A stretch of DNA of 64,000 nucleotides from Microbacterium sp. GCS4 (GTDB lineage Bacteria > Actinomycetota > Actinomycetes > Actinomycetales > Microbacteriaceae). Below are positions 51,887 through 62,166 of this stretch, piece by piece. The stretch covers positions 238,368-302,367 of the forward strand of contig NZ_LGYE01000002.1 of NCBI RefSeq assembly GCF_001262495.1. The letters run 5' to 3'. The first letter of the stretch is position 1, and the number at the start of each line of letters is the position of its first letter. A program made the position numbers and the translations under genes. The notes beneath the pieces are model-generated. The model was not told the origin of the DNA, made no database searches, and worked only from the letters and a program-made list of their open reading frames with translations.

Positions 51887-51905
51887 CATATCGACTTTCG
51901 ATATG
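51887..51905. promoter_or_regulatory. Perfect 8+3+8 palindrome upstream of the DUF2975/XRE operon
   Basis: CATATCGA, CTT, TCGATATG. The surrounding 40 bp hold further related half-sites (TATCG, ATCGTTGTTACCGACAATCG, GTTAAC), an A/T-rich island in a GC-rich genome. The position, about 45 bp upstream of the 51843 start and in front of the clpC promoter region, fits an operator for the XRE regulator. Confidence 0.6.
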
Positions 51906-52081
51906 CAGGTCAACCGCCACTCCGGCATCCACCCGGCATCCGCGCGTCATCACCCGTCACGGCGATATGCCGACGGCGAACACGGGCATACCACCCGCGC
52001 ACGGTGGTTACTCTCGATGTACAAGCGCTTCATGCGTCTTCGCCAGTGTCGAACAACACGTGCGAATAAAGGAGTCACAGC

Positions 52082-54607
<2,526 letters not shown>

Positions 54608-54623
54608 TCGCAGAGCACACGGA

Positions 54624-54649
54624 GGGGCGGATGCTGCGGCATCCGCCCC
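54624..54649. terminator. Intrinsic-type terminator of clpC
   Basis: GGGGCGGATGC and GCATCCGCCCC pair perfectly over 11 bp with a 4-nt loop (TGCG), followed by TTCGTCGT. It begins 16 bp after the clpC stop. Confidence 0.82.
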
Positions 54650-54780
54650 TTCGTCGTGTCCGGGTGCACGGTCATCACCGCCGTCAACCACGTCATTCGT
54701 TGATGTATTGCAGCATACCGATGCAGCACAGCCGTCCCGGTGGACACCCGCTTGGGGTGACTCTAGCGTCGAGGTGACCA

Positions 54781-54817
54781 CAGAACCGAAGACCTGGGTA
54801 ACTCAGAACCGAAGACC
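54781..54817. repeat. Two direct repeats CAGAACCGAAGACC, 23 bp apart
   Basis: Copies at 54781-54794 and 54804-54817, then CTGG/CCGG. They lie about 80-115 bp upstream of the dioxygenase start, in the transition from clpC to the horizontally acquired cassette. A direct-repeat operator or a footprint of the insertion event are both possible. Confidence 0.5.
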
Positions 54818-54894
54818 CGGTCTCGCCTCCACTCCGAGCAGCATGTGAGAGCCGATTCCATTTCGCGAGCAGTTCGGGCGGCGAGGTCGATCCT

Positions 54895-55611
54895 ATGAGA
54901 GGCACTGCATTGACGAACGTCTCCGACGCGCAGAACGTTGCGTCCCTGCGCACAAAGGGTTACGCACATTCGAAGCTTGACCTTGCTTCAGATTGGGAGC
55001 TCTTCGCGGAGAGCTGGGACAATCTGCGTCCCGACACATACATGGCTGATGGCGGGGAGTATCGCGTTCGCCGGTACTCGGAGTTCTCGGTCAACGGAAC
55101 AACTGGTGCTGCGAACCTGCTTCCGCACGTCGCTTACCGACAGGAGCGCGACGTCAATCATCTGAACGGGGGGATCGATCGTCTTTACGAACCGTTCGAG
55201 TCGCGGGTGGTCGACAGTGATGCTCTGGCACGGGCGTTTGCCACATCGGCTGCATACCTCGAGGCAGTGCGCCCGGGGCGGACCTGGAAAGCGCAGTGTT
55301 TTCAGAATCGCATCATGTCGACGCCTAACGAAATCGGTCACCCTGCCCCAGAGGGCGTGCATCGCGACGGCGTCGACTTCGTTCTCACGCTTTTCGTGGA
55401 CCGAGTCGGAGCACAGGGCGGTGTCAGCAGCGTCTACACGCTGAGAACCAGGGCTTGCTGGCAGAAGCGCAGTTGGCGGAGCCCGGAGAATACCTCTTCG
55501 TCGACGATCAGAAAACTGATGCACGGTGTTACCGGGTTGTCGCTGGAAGAGGGGCAGGAGATCGGCCACCGCGACGTGCTGATCGCGATGTTTACCGTAG
55601 TAGAAGACTGA
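54895..55611 (+). CDS. 2-oxoglutarate/Fe(II) dioxygenase (PF10014-like), carries two compensating frameshifts
   Basis: A 238-residue protein like bacterial L-isoleucine and related amino-acid hydroxylases. The iron site is H156-R-D158 in [12 protein letters not shown] and H210 in LMHGVTG; R226 in HRDVLIAMF would bind 2-oxoglutarate. Between about residues 184 and 207 the frame reads as unlikely basic text, while the next frame gives [23 protein letters not shown], exactly what the family expects. One base is missing near 55443 and one extra A lies in the run 55512-55515. The start is ATG 54895; TTG 54910 is possible. It heads a three-gene cassette whose lower G/C third positions differ from the surrounding genome. 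Confidence 0.75.
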   Translation: MRGTALTNVSDAQNVASLRTKGYAHSKLDLASDWELFAESWDNLRPDTYMADGGEYRVRRYSEFSVNGTTGAANLLPHVAYRQERDVNHLNGGIDRLYEPFESRVVDSDALARAFATSAAYLEAVRPGRTWKAQCFQNRIMSTPNEIGHPAPEGVHRDGVDFVLTLFVDRVGAQGGVSSVYTLRTRACWQKRSWRSPENTSSSTIRKLMHGVTGLSLEEGQEIGHRDVLIAMFTVVED

Positions 55612-55619
55612 GGGCTGTT

Positions 55620-56836
55620 GTGTCGAGAATTGTTCGCTCTTTCGCTCAGCTCGAAAGCGGGGAAGTCGATCTCCACGCTCCGGTCGTCACCCTGTTCAGT
55701 GGCGGACTCGACAGTACCTACCTCCTCCTCCGTCTTAAGGAACTGGGGGCACATGATGTGCATGCAGTTTCCGTAGATGTCGGTGACGAGGATTCGCACG
55801 CGGGAAGCAAGAGATCGCCGCCCACCTCGGGGCGAGGCTAGTGGCCGTCGATTCCAGGAGTGAGTTCGTCGATGAGCACGTGGCGCCTGCCCTGCGTGCC
55901 CATGCTGTCTACCTGCAGACGCATCCGGTGAGCTCGTCGCTCTCACGACCTTTGATTGCCAAGAGCGCCCTTCGCGTTGCTGCGGAACTAGGAGCAAGAG
56001 CCGTCCTGCATACCGCGAATAGGTCGCAGAATTCGCTCCGGCGGCTGAACGGGGCAATTCGAGCCCAGGGCTTCGAGGGTCACTATGGGAGCCCGTACGA
56101 CCTGGACCCGATCGATCGTGTGACGAAGATCGCGCGCATCACGGAGGCTGGGATGTCGCATATGGCGGAGCGTGTGGTCAGCGGCGACACCAACCTCTGG
56201 TGTCGCGAGTACGAGTCCGGGTTTCTGGATGACCCCGAGGCGCACGCGATGAAGTACGACCTCTACCACTGGACCAAAGATCTGGGGCAGCACGCCGACG
56301 AGCGAATCAAGGTCACATTCAATCGCGGGCTACCGGTTGCTCTGAATGACTGCCCGATGGGTCTCGGGGCTATTCTCGAGGATCTCAACTATCGGGTCGG
56401 CAAGTTCGGCTACGGGCGATACAGCGGACTCGAGCATCTGGACCACGGACAGAAAGTACTCGAGGTTCGGGAGATGCCGGCTGCGTGGCTGTTGCTCCGA
56501 ACATTGCGGCATCTGGAAGGAGCAACGCTCACGCAGCCTCATATCCGCGAGAAGCAGAGGGTCGAGCAGATCTGGGTCGAGGAAGTGCTTGAGGGACGGT
56601 GGTTCAGTGAGCTTCGAGCTGCCGCTCAGTCGTTCGTGGACGCATCCGTCTCGCAGGTATCCGGGTCGGTGACGTGGTCGATCAATCACCGATCGGCGGA
56701 CACGGTGAGCATCGTGGCAGAGGAGCCACTCTATCTGCGTGACCGAGACGTGTGGGAGATCGAGGCCGTCCGCGCCGAGCGGTCTGCCTATGAGGTCTCG
56801 ATGGCCAGTACTCTCGCCGGGTCACGCATTGGCTGA
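55620..56836 (+). pseudogene. Argininosuccinate-synthase-like ligase, broken by one frameshift
   Basis: The frame opens at GTG 55620 with [22 protein letters not shown], a PP-loop ATP-binding motif (S-G-G-L-D-S). It stops making sense near 55793; the following frame continues as [22 protein letters not shown] to the stop at 56836. Adding one T in the run at 55793-55795 (GAT TTC GCA) joins the two into one protein of about 405 residues. DTNLWCREYESGFLDDPEAH matches the argininosuccinate synthase segment N-L-W-x-R-x-x-E-x-G-x-L-x-D-P. It would join an amino acid to a ureido or carbonyl substrate with ATP. It could be a sequencing error rather than a true pseudogene. It begins 8 bp after the dioxygenase. 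Confidence 0.72.
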
Positions 56837-57764
56837 GTCCAGCGCCAGGAGGCTCGGAACGCGACCGTGGGTTGCGGATGTTCTGCTAGTCGTGGTCGCG
56901 GTCGCCTGGGGGTCGACCTACCTCGTTGCGAAGATTCTTGTAACCGAAGACACGGTCTTTGCGATGCTGGCCGTTCGGATGTCGGCGACAGCTCTCGTGC
57001 TCGGCGCACTGTGGGCATTGCTTCGACAACGGATCACTCGCGGCGCTTTGCGAGTGGGCTTCGTGTTGGGTGTGATGTTGTCGCTTGTCTTCATCTTCGA
57101 GACTTTCGGGATCGCGATGACCAGCGCAACGAACGCCGGGGTCATCATCAGCTTGACCATCATCATCACCCCTGTCTTGGAATCACTGGTGGGAAGGCGA
57201 CGTTTGGGGGCTCTGTTCTACATCGCCGGCGTCATCGCGGTCGCCGGCGTGTACTTCCTCGCGACAGGGAGCAGGTTCACGGCGTTCGGCGTCGGCGACG
57301 TTCTCATCCTGATCGCGGCCTTCGCGCGTTCCCTCCACGTGCTGAGCATGCATCGCCTATCCCACGCGCATTCCGTAGACTCCCTCGCTCTCACATTCGT
57401 CCAGATGCTCACCTGCGGCGCGGTCTTCGTCGCCCTCTCCAGCATCTGGGGTGTCTCCAGCTGGAGTTACCTGACATCGATGGGGTGGAATCTCGCGGTA
57501 TGGATGGCTTACCTGGTGATCGTCTGCACGGTGTTTCCCTTCTTCATTCAGATGTGGGCGGTGCGTCGGACCTCCCCGACCCGCGTGAGCCTCGTGCTCG
57601 GGACAGAGCCCGTATGGGCGGCGCTTATCGGGGTGACGATCGCCGGCGATCGACTCGGCCTCATGGGTTTCATCGGTGTTGCCCTCGTCTTGGTCGGCAC
57701 GTTGTGGGGGCAACGACTCGAGCTTCGGGTTCCACGACACAGCATCGAGGATGTTCGTGAGTGA
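56790..57764 (+). CDS. EamA/DMT-family exporter
   Basis: A ten-helix drug/metabolite transporter. The first EamA repeat begins LLVVVAVAWGSTYLVAKILV and the second contains VGDVLILIAAFARSLHVLSMHRL; the C-terminal half has TSPTRVSLVLGTEPVWAALIGV, a typical EamA block (T-x-A/V-x-x-x-x-x-E-P-V-x-A). Relatives export amino acids and their derivatives. ATG 56790 gives 324 residues and overlaps the ligase gene by 47 bp; TTG 56829, overlapping by 8 bp, is an equally plausible start. As the third gene of the cassette it probably exports the product of the dioxygenase and ligase. Confidence 0.84.
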   Translation: MRSRWPVLSPGHALAESSARRLGTRPWVADVLLVVVAVAWGSTYLVAKILVTEDTVFAMLAVRMSATALVLGALWALLRQRITRGALRVGFVLGVMLSLVFIFETFGIAMTSATNAGVIISLTIIITPVLESLVGRRRLGALFYIAGVIAVAGVYFLATGSRFTAFGVGDVLILIAAFARSLHVLSMHRLSHAHSVDSLALTFVQMLTCGAVFVALSSIWGVSSWSYLTSMGWNLAVWMAYLVIVCTVFPFFIQMWAVRRTSPTRVSLVLGTEPVWAALIGVTIAGDRLGLMGFIGVALVLVGTLWGQRLELRVPRHSIEDVRE

Positions 57765-57851
57765 GCGACAATGAGCTCGACGGTGTCCATGCGGACTCAG
57801 GATCCGCAGGTGTTCAGGGTCGATCGAGGCGACCGGTTCTAGGCTGGACGG

Positions 57852-58355
57852 GTGAGTGAGTACATCGTCCGTCCGGCGCGCAGCGCGGACATCGTCGGCA
57901 TCCGCGATCTCCTGCAGCCGATGGTGGAGCGACGCGTGCTCCTCGGCAAGGATCTCGCGGTGCTGTACGGCGCGGTGCAGGAGTTCGTGGTCGCCGAGGC
58001 CGAGGGCGAGCTCATCGCCTGCGGAGCCCTGCACGCGTTCTGGGAGGACCTCGGCGAGGTGCGCACACTCATGGTGCGCGAGGACTGGCTGCACCACGGC
58101 GTCGGCGGCGCGATCGTCGGCCGGCTCGAGGACAACGCCCGCGAGCTCGGCCTCAGCCGACTCTTCTGCCTCACGTTCGAGACCGTGTTCTTCGGACGCC
58201 GCGGGTACACGCCCATCGGCGAGCAGGTCGTCGACCCCGACGTGTACTCCCAGCTGCTGCGCAGCGGTGACGCGGGTGTCGAGGAGTTCCTCGACCTCGC
58301 GCACGTCAAGCCGAACACGCTCGGCAACACCAGGATGCTGAAGCGGCTGAACTAA
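57852..58355 (+). CDS. argA: Amino-acid N-acetyltransferase (actinobacterial ArgA type)
   Basis: A 167-residue single GNAT domain: VRPARSADIVGIRDLLQPMVERRVLLGKDLAVLYGAVQEFVVAEAEGELIACGALHAFWEDLGEVRTLMVREDWLHHGVGGAIVGRLEDNARELGL is broken here only to note that R-x-x-x-G-x-G-x-x acetyl-CoA contacts lie near HHGVGGAI. The end HVKPNTLGNTRMLKRL is characteristic of the short actinobacterial N-acetylglutamate synthase (as in Mycobacterium). It makes N-acetylglutamate for arginine synthesis. GTG 57852 lies 6 nt after TAGGCT (leaderless). Confidence 0.85.
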   Translation: MSEYIVRPARSADIVGIRDLLQPMVERRVLLGKDLAVLYGAVQEFVVAEAEGELIACGALHAFWEDLGEVRTLMVREDWLHHGVGGAIVGRLEDNARELGLSRLFCLTFETVFFGRRGYTPIGEQVVDPDVYSQLLRSGDAGVEEFLDLAHVKPNTLGNTRMLKRLN

Positions 58356-58364
58356 CCTGGGATC

Positions 58365-59018
58365 ATGCCCCGCCAGTCCGCCGCCGTCTATCGTCGCCGG
58401 CGCATCGTGGTTCTCGTCGGGCTGGTCCTGTTCGTGGCGTTCGTGGGACTGTCGGTCTGGCTGCTGATCGAACGCCCCTGGGCTGCGGCGACCGATGCGA
58501 CGCCCGTGCCGACCTCGACTCCGACCGGCACGCCCACGCCGAGCACGACTCCCACGGACACGGCCGAGTCCCCGGTGCCCGACCCCACAGCCGAGGAGAC
58601 ACCCGGGGTCGTGGCCTGCGAGGCGAAGGACGTCGTCGTGACGGCGGTCACCGACGCTGACACCTACGCGGCCGGTGTGCTGCCCAACCTGTCGATCTCG
58701 CTCACGAACAACGGCGCGGCGGACTGCACGATCGACGTCGGGTCGACCACCCAGGTGTTCACGGTGTCGAGCGGTGCGGACGTCTGGTGGCGGTCGACCG
58801 ACTGCCAGGAGAACCCGAGCAGCATGATCGCGACGCTCGCAGCGGGCGCGACGGTCACCAGCAAGGTGCCGGTGGTGTGGGACCGCACGCGGTCGAGTGT
58901 CGAGACCTGTGCGCAGGAGAACCGTCCGCGCGCGCCCGGCGGTGGGTCGTCGTACCACGTGGCGGTCGAGATCGGCGGCTTCGCCGGGGCCGCGACGAAG
59001 CAGATCCTGCTCTACTGA
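58365..59018 (+). CDS. Membrane-anchored protein with Thr/Pro-rich stalk, unknown function
   Basis: A 217-residue protein: basic N-terminus (RQSAAVYRRRR), one membrane helix (VVLVGLVLFVAFVGLSVWLL), a Thr/Pro stalk of about 40 residues (repeated TPT), then an external domain rich in beta-strand with four Cys (ACEAKD, DCTIDV, DCQENP, TCAQEN) that may form two disulfides. The domain resembles DUF4232-like or CARDB-like beta folds, but the match is weak. TAACCT, containing the argA stop codon, lies 6 nt before the ATG. Confidence 0.8.
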   Translation: MPRQSAAVYRRRRIVVLVGLVLFVAFVGLSVWLLIERPWAAATDATPVPTSTPTGTPTPSTTPTDTAESPVPDPTAEETPGVVACEAKDVVVTAVTDADTYAAGVLPNLSISLTNNGAADCTIDVGSTTQVFTVSSGADVWWRSTDCQENPSSMIATLAAGATVTSKVPVVWDRTRSSVETCAQENRPRAPGGGSSYHVAVEIGGFAGAATKQILLY

Positions 59019-59331
59019 CGGAGCGGTGCCGACGTCGCGACACGCCCGAATACCTATCTGCACTCAGTATCGGGGCTGACACCTCGCTTTCTTTGGGATA
59101 CCATTGGAAACGGCTCTCTGATCATGCGGCGTTCATGCCATCCCCAGTGGCGTCGACTCACAGCGTCCCCAGCGCTTCGACACGTGCCGCCCGAGAGCCC
59201 GCGGGCCCTCTCGAGTACCCCAGTCCCCAATGTGGGACTCGAGAGGGCCCCAATCCTCTCCTGACTGGATGTCGGCTTCTCCCGAGCGGATGCCGACGCG
59301 ATGCCGACCGCGCCGTGACTACGCTGGAACC
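59019..59331. other. 313-bp intergenic region with a strong hairpin
   Basis: No gene, RNA gene or start of an ORF was found. The left half is somewhat A/T-richer (TTTCTTTGGGATACCATTGG) and might be a decayed remnant. The right half holds the perfect hairpin described at 59203-59250. The promoter of the next gene (TACGCT) is at 59320-59325. Confidence 0.6.
59203..59250. repeat. Perfect 14-bp inverted repeat with a 20-nt loop
   Basis: GGGCCCTCTCGAGT (59203-59216) and ACTCGAGAGGGCCC (59237-59250) are exact complements. The sequence is unrelated to the two other repeat families here. It lies about 185 bp after the preceding stop, without a T-run, so it is either a terminator or a palindromic repeat element. 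Confidence 0.75.
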
Positions 59332-59739
59332 ATGGCAGCGAAGAAGTCGAAGTCCGCGAAGAAGCCCGCACCCGAGGACTTCCGGTCGGATGCTCTCGCC
59401 CAGGCGCTCGAGAAGCAGGACGTCGCAGCCGTCGCTCTCGCCCTCCGCCACGGCACGACGGTGGTCCCGCTCGTCAAGCCCGGGTCGCGCGACAACCCGC
59501 TCGACAGCGGGGAGGTGTGGACGTACCGAGACCCGAACACGGGCGATCTCGCACTGCTCCTGTTCAGCGATGCGAAGAACAAGCCGGCGAACCTGCCGCC
59601 GGGCGTCGGGATCTACTCCGCCGACTGGCTGCGGAAGTTCCTCGCGACGCATCCCATCACGACGGTGTTCCTCGACATCGCTGGACCGCACCCGATGCAG
59701 GCGTCGCCCGAGGAGATCCTCAAGGCCCTCGACGCCTGA
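59332..59739 (+). CDS. Small SseB-like hypothetical protein
   Basis: A 135-residue protein. A Lys/Ala-rich start (AAKKSKSAKKPAPEDF) leads to a domain with LAQALEKQDVAAVALALRHGTTVVPLVKPG, VWTYRDPNTGDLALLLFSDAKNKPANLP and TVFLDIAGPHPMQASPEEILKAL, weakly resembling the SseB N-terminal domain. No signal peptide or membrane helix. TACGCT is 6 nt before ATG 59332 (leaderless), and upstream frames do not look coding, so this start is favoured. Function unknown. A cluster of REP-like repeats follows the stop. Confidence 0.75.
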   Translation: MAAKKSKSAKKPAPEDFRSDALAQALEKQDVAAVALALRHGTTVVPLVKPGSRDNPLDSGEVWTYRDPNTGDLALLLFSDAKNKPANLPPGVGIYSADWLRKFLATHPITTVFLDIAGPHPMQASPEEILKALDA

Positions 59740-59763
59740 GCACCGCCGTGCGCGGTGATCCGA

Positions 59764-59926
59764 GGTCGTTGAGCGAGCGGAGCGAGACGAAACGCGGTGA
59801 GTGCCGTGCGGACGGAGCGCGTTTCGTCTCGTCGCTGCGCTCCTCGCTCAACGACCGGGGTTGGCACTGCGCCCTCGTGGGGTGACACTCTTCTGGGTCG
59901 TTGAGCGAGCGGAGCGAGACGAAACG
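59764..59926. repeat. Three REP-like repeats between the SseB-like gene and radA
   Basis: Copies at 59764-59794 (+), 59820-59857 (inverted) and 59896-59926 (+), with cores GTTGAGCGAGCGGAGCGAGA and GACGAAACG. Adjacent opposite copies can form a hairpin of about 30 bp per arm. The block lies between convergent genes, as do the blocks at 30141 and 40424. Confidence 0.85.
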
Positions 59927-59935
59927 CCTGGCGAG

Positions 59936-61303
59936 TCAGAACGGCGGGATGTCGGCCTCGCCGCGGCGTGACGTGTTGCGCGCGCGGACGTCGTTCAACG
60001 CGGCCCGCAGCGTCTTCGAACGGTCGTCGACGACCTGCTCATAGCCCAGGCGCGCGGCCTCGGAGCGCCGCTGAGTCGACTGCGTCACGGGGCGGATCTC
60101 TCCCGCGAGGCTGAGCTCGCCCACAGCGGCGACCGTGCGCGGCACGGAGATCTGCTGGATCGATCCCGCCACGGCGATCGCGATCGCGAGATCCGCGGCG
60201 GGTTCCGTGAAGCGCACCCCGCCGACCGTCGACACGTACACGTCGAGAGTGCTGGTCTTGATCCCTGCCCGCCGTTCGAGGATCGCGAGCACCATCGCCA
60301 CGCGCGAGGAGTCGAGCCCGTGCACGACCCGGCGCGGATTCGGCGCCGTCGTCCCGACCGTGAGCGCCTGCACCTCGACCGGCAGTGCACGGCGCCCCTC
60401 GAGCGAGATCGCGACGCACGTGCCGGGCTCGGTCGCGCCCTGCGACAGGAACAGCCCCGAGGGGTCGGGCACCTCGGCGATGCCGTCGCCCGTCATCTCG
60501 AAGCATCCGACCTCGTCGGTGGGGCCGAAGCGGTTCTTGAGCGCACGGATGAACCGCAGCGAGGTCTGACGGTCGCCCTCGAAATGGCATACGACGTCGA
60601 CCAGGTGCTCGAGCACGCGGGGTCCCGCCACCTGACCGTCCTTCGTGACGTGCCCGACGATGATGATGGGCAGGCTGCGCTCCTTCGCCACACGGATCAG
60701 GGTCGACGCGACGTCGCGCACCTGGCTCGGCTGACCCGCGGCGCCGTCGATCAGCGCCGACGACACGGTCTGCACGGAGTCGACGATCACGAGCTGCGGC
60801 TCGACCTCGTCGATGTGCCCGAGGATCGTCGCGAGATCGGTCTCGCTCGCGAGGTACAGCTCATCGTGCAGCGCGCCGGTGCGCTCGGCGCGCAGGCGCA
60901 CCTGCGCGGGGGACTCCTCGGCGCTGGCGTACAGCACGCGGCGCCCCGACTGCGCGGCCTTCGCCGCCACCTCGAGCAGCAGCGTCGACTTGCCGACACC
61001 CGGCTCACCGCTCAGCAGGATCGCCGCTCCCGGAACGATGCCGCCGCCCAGCACGCGGTCGAACTCGCCCACACCGCTCGTGCGCCGCGGGGCATCGGTC
61101 GTGGTGATCTGCGTGATCGGCCGGGCTGCGCGATCGGCGGTCGGCGCGAGCGGGGTCACCCGGCTGAGGATGCCGGTCTGCGCGCTCTGCTCCTGCACCG
61201 TGCCCCACTGCTGGCACTCGCCGCAGCGTCCGACCCACTTCGCGGTCGTCCACCCGCATTCCGTGCACACATACGCGGGAGGGGCGGGTTTGCGGGTAGC
61301 CAT
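59936..61303 (-). CDS. radA: DNA repair protein RadA
   Basis: A 455-residue RecA-like ATPase. The N-terminal zinc finger has C13, C16, C27 and C30 (CTECGW...GRCGEC). Walker A is GEPGVGKST at 99-107. The RadA-specific KNRFG motif lies in RALKNRFGPTDE. The C-terminal Lon-protease-like domain contains VGGVRFTEPAADLAIAIAVAGS and the conserved GEISL-like GELSLAGEIRPV. It promotes branch migration in recombination repair. It is normal in length. TAGCCT lies 6 nt upstream of the ATG on the minus strand. Confidence 0.95.
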   Translation of the reverse strand: MATRKPAPPAYVCTECGWTTAKWVGRCGECQQWGTVQEQSAQTGILSRVTPLAPTADRAARPITQITTTDAPRRTSGVGEFDRVLGGGIVPGAAILLSGEPGVGKSTLLLEVAAKAAQSGRRVLYASAEESPAQVRLRAERTGALHDELYLASETDLATILGHIDEVEPQLVIVDSVQTVSSALIDGAAGQPSQVRDVASTLIRVAKERSLPIIIVGHVTKDGQVAGPRVLEHLVDVVCHFEGDRQTSLRFIRALKNRFGPTDEVGCFEMTGDGIAEVPDPSGLFLSQGATEPGTCVAISLEGRRALPVEVQALTVGTTAPNPRRVVHGLDSSRVAMVLAILERRAGIKTSTLDVYVSTVGGVRFTEPAADLAIAIAVAGSIQQISVPRTVAAVGELSLAGEIRPVTQSTQRRSEAARLGYEQVVDDRSKTLRAALNDVRARNTSRRGEADIPPF

Positions 61304-61403
61304 GCAGCCAGGCTATCGCCGGTATCCGACATCCCTATCGCGGCGGGCATTATTCACGGCCCCAGCCCTCGATGTCGCGCAGCGGCCACGCGATACTGGA
61401 TCC

Positions 61404-62063
61404 ATGGCCAACGGAGCGCCCGTCTGCGGGCCCATCTCGACCTTCTCGCGAGTGCGGATCCTGCACGCGCTGTTCGAGTCCGGCACGGCCCAGATCCGTG
61501 GCACGCGCACGATCGGCGAACTGTGCGAGGCCACCGGCCTGCACCCCAACACGGTCCGCGAGCACCTGCAGCGCCTGATCGAAGGCGGCTACGTGATCCA
61601 GGCCACCGAGCACCGCACGACCCGCGGTCGTCCGCGCACCCTGTACAGCGCGGCGACCGGCACGGGTGACGCCTCCAGCCCGATCGCGCGCGACAAGGCC
61701 AAGGCCGCGGCGCAGCGCGGCGACCTGCTCCGCCGGATGCTCCCGGCGACCGCATCCGCCCTGGGTCGCGACGCGACCTACCAGCTGGACGCGCTCATCG
61801 AACACTTGGAGGAGAGCGGCTTCGAGCCCGTCGTCGACGACGAGCAGCTCACGGTCGACCTCACCCCGTGCCCGCATGCCGCGGGCCGCGCCGAAGACCG
61901 CCCGATGCTGTGCTCCGTGCATCTCGGCCTCATGCAGGGGGTGCTCGCCGAAGCGGGCGGGCCGCTCGCTGCCGAGGCCGTGCGCGCCTCCGGACTCCCG
62001 GAGGAGTGCCCGCCTCTGGAATGCACCGTGCAGCTGCGTCTGACGGAGATGACCGCCGCCTAG
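61404..62063 (+). CDS. ArsR/SufR-like winged-helix regulator (COG2345) with C-terminal Cys motif
   Basis: A 219-residue regulator. The winged helix is VRILHALFESG and IGELCEATGLHPNTVREHLQRLIEGGYVIQATE, followed by RTTRGRPRTLYSA. The C-terminal domain has Cys and His residues in the order C-P-H (TPCPHAAG), C-x-V-H (LCSVHLGLMQG), and C-P-P-x-x-C (EECPPLECTVQLRL), as in SufR-like proteins where they may hold an iron-sulfur cluster. It is 103 bp upstream of cydA in the same direction and may regulate it in response to oxygen or redox state (inference). GATACT is 6 nt before the ATG. Confidence 0.85.
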   Translation: MANGAPVCGPISTFSRVRILHALFESGTAQIRGTRTIGELCEATGLHPNTVREHLQRLIEGGYVIQATEHRTTRGRPRTLYSAATGTGDASSPIARDKAKAAAQRGDLLRRMLPATASALGRDATYQLDALIEHLEESGFEPVVDDEQLTVDLTPCPHAAGRAEDRPMLCSVHLGLMQGVLAEAGGPLAAEAVRASGLPEECPPLECTVQLRLTEMTAA

Positions 62064-62166
62064 GCGATCGTCTGCACACCCTGCCGACGACTCCACGAGG
62101 GTCGCCGGCCCCGATACGCGCGACCTCAGGCCCGTACGAACAGGCACAGAAGAAGGAGTGGCCACC

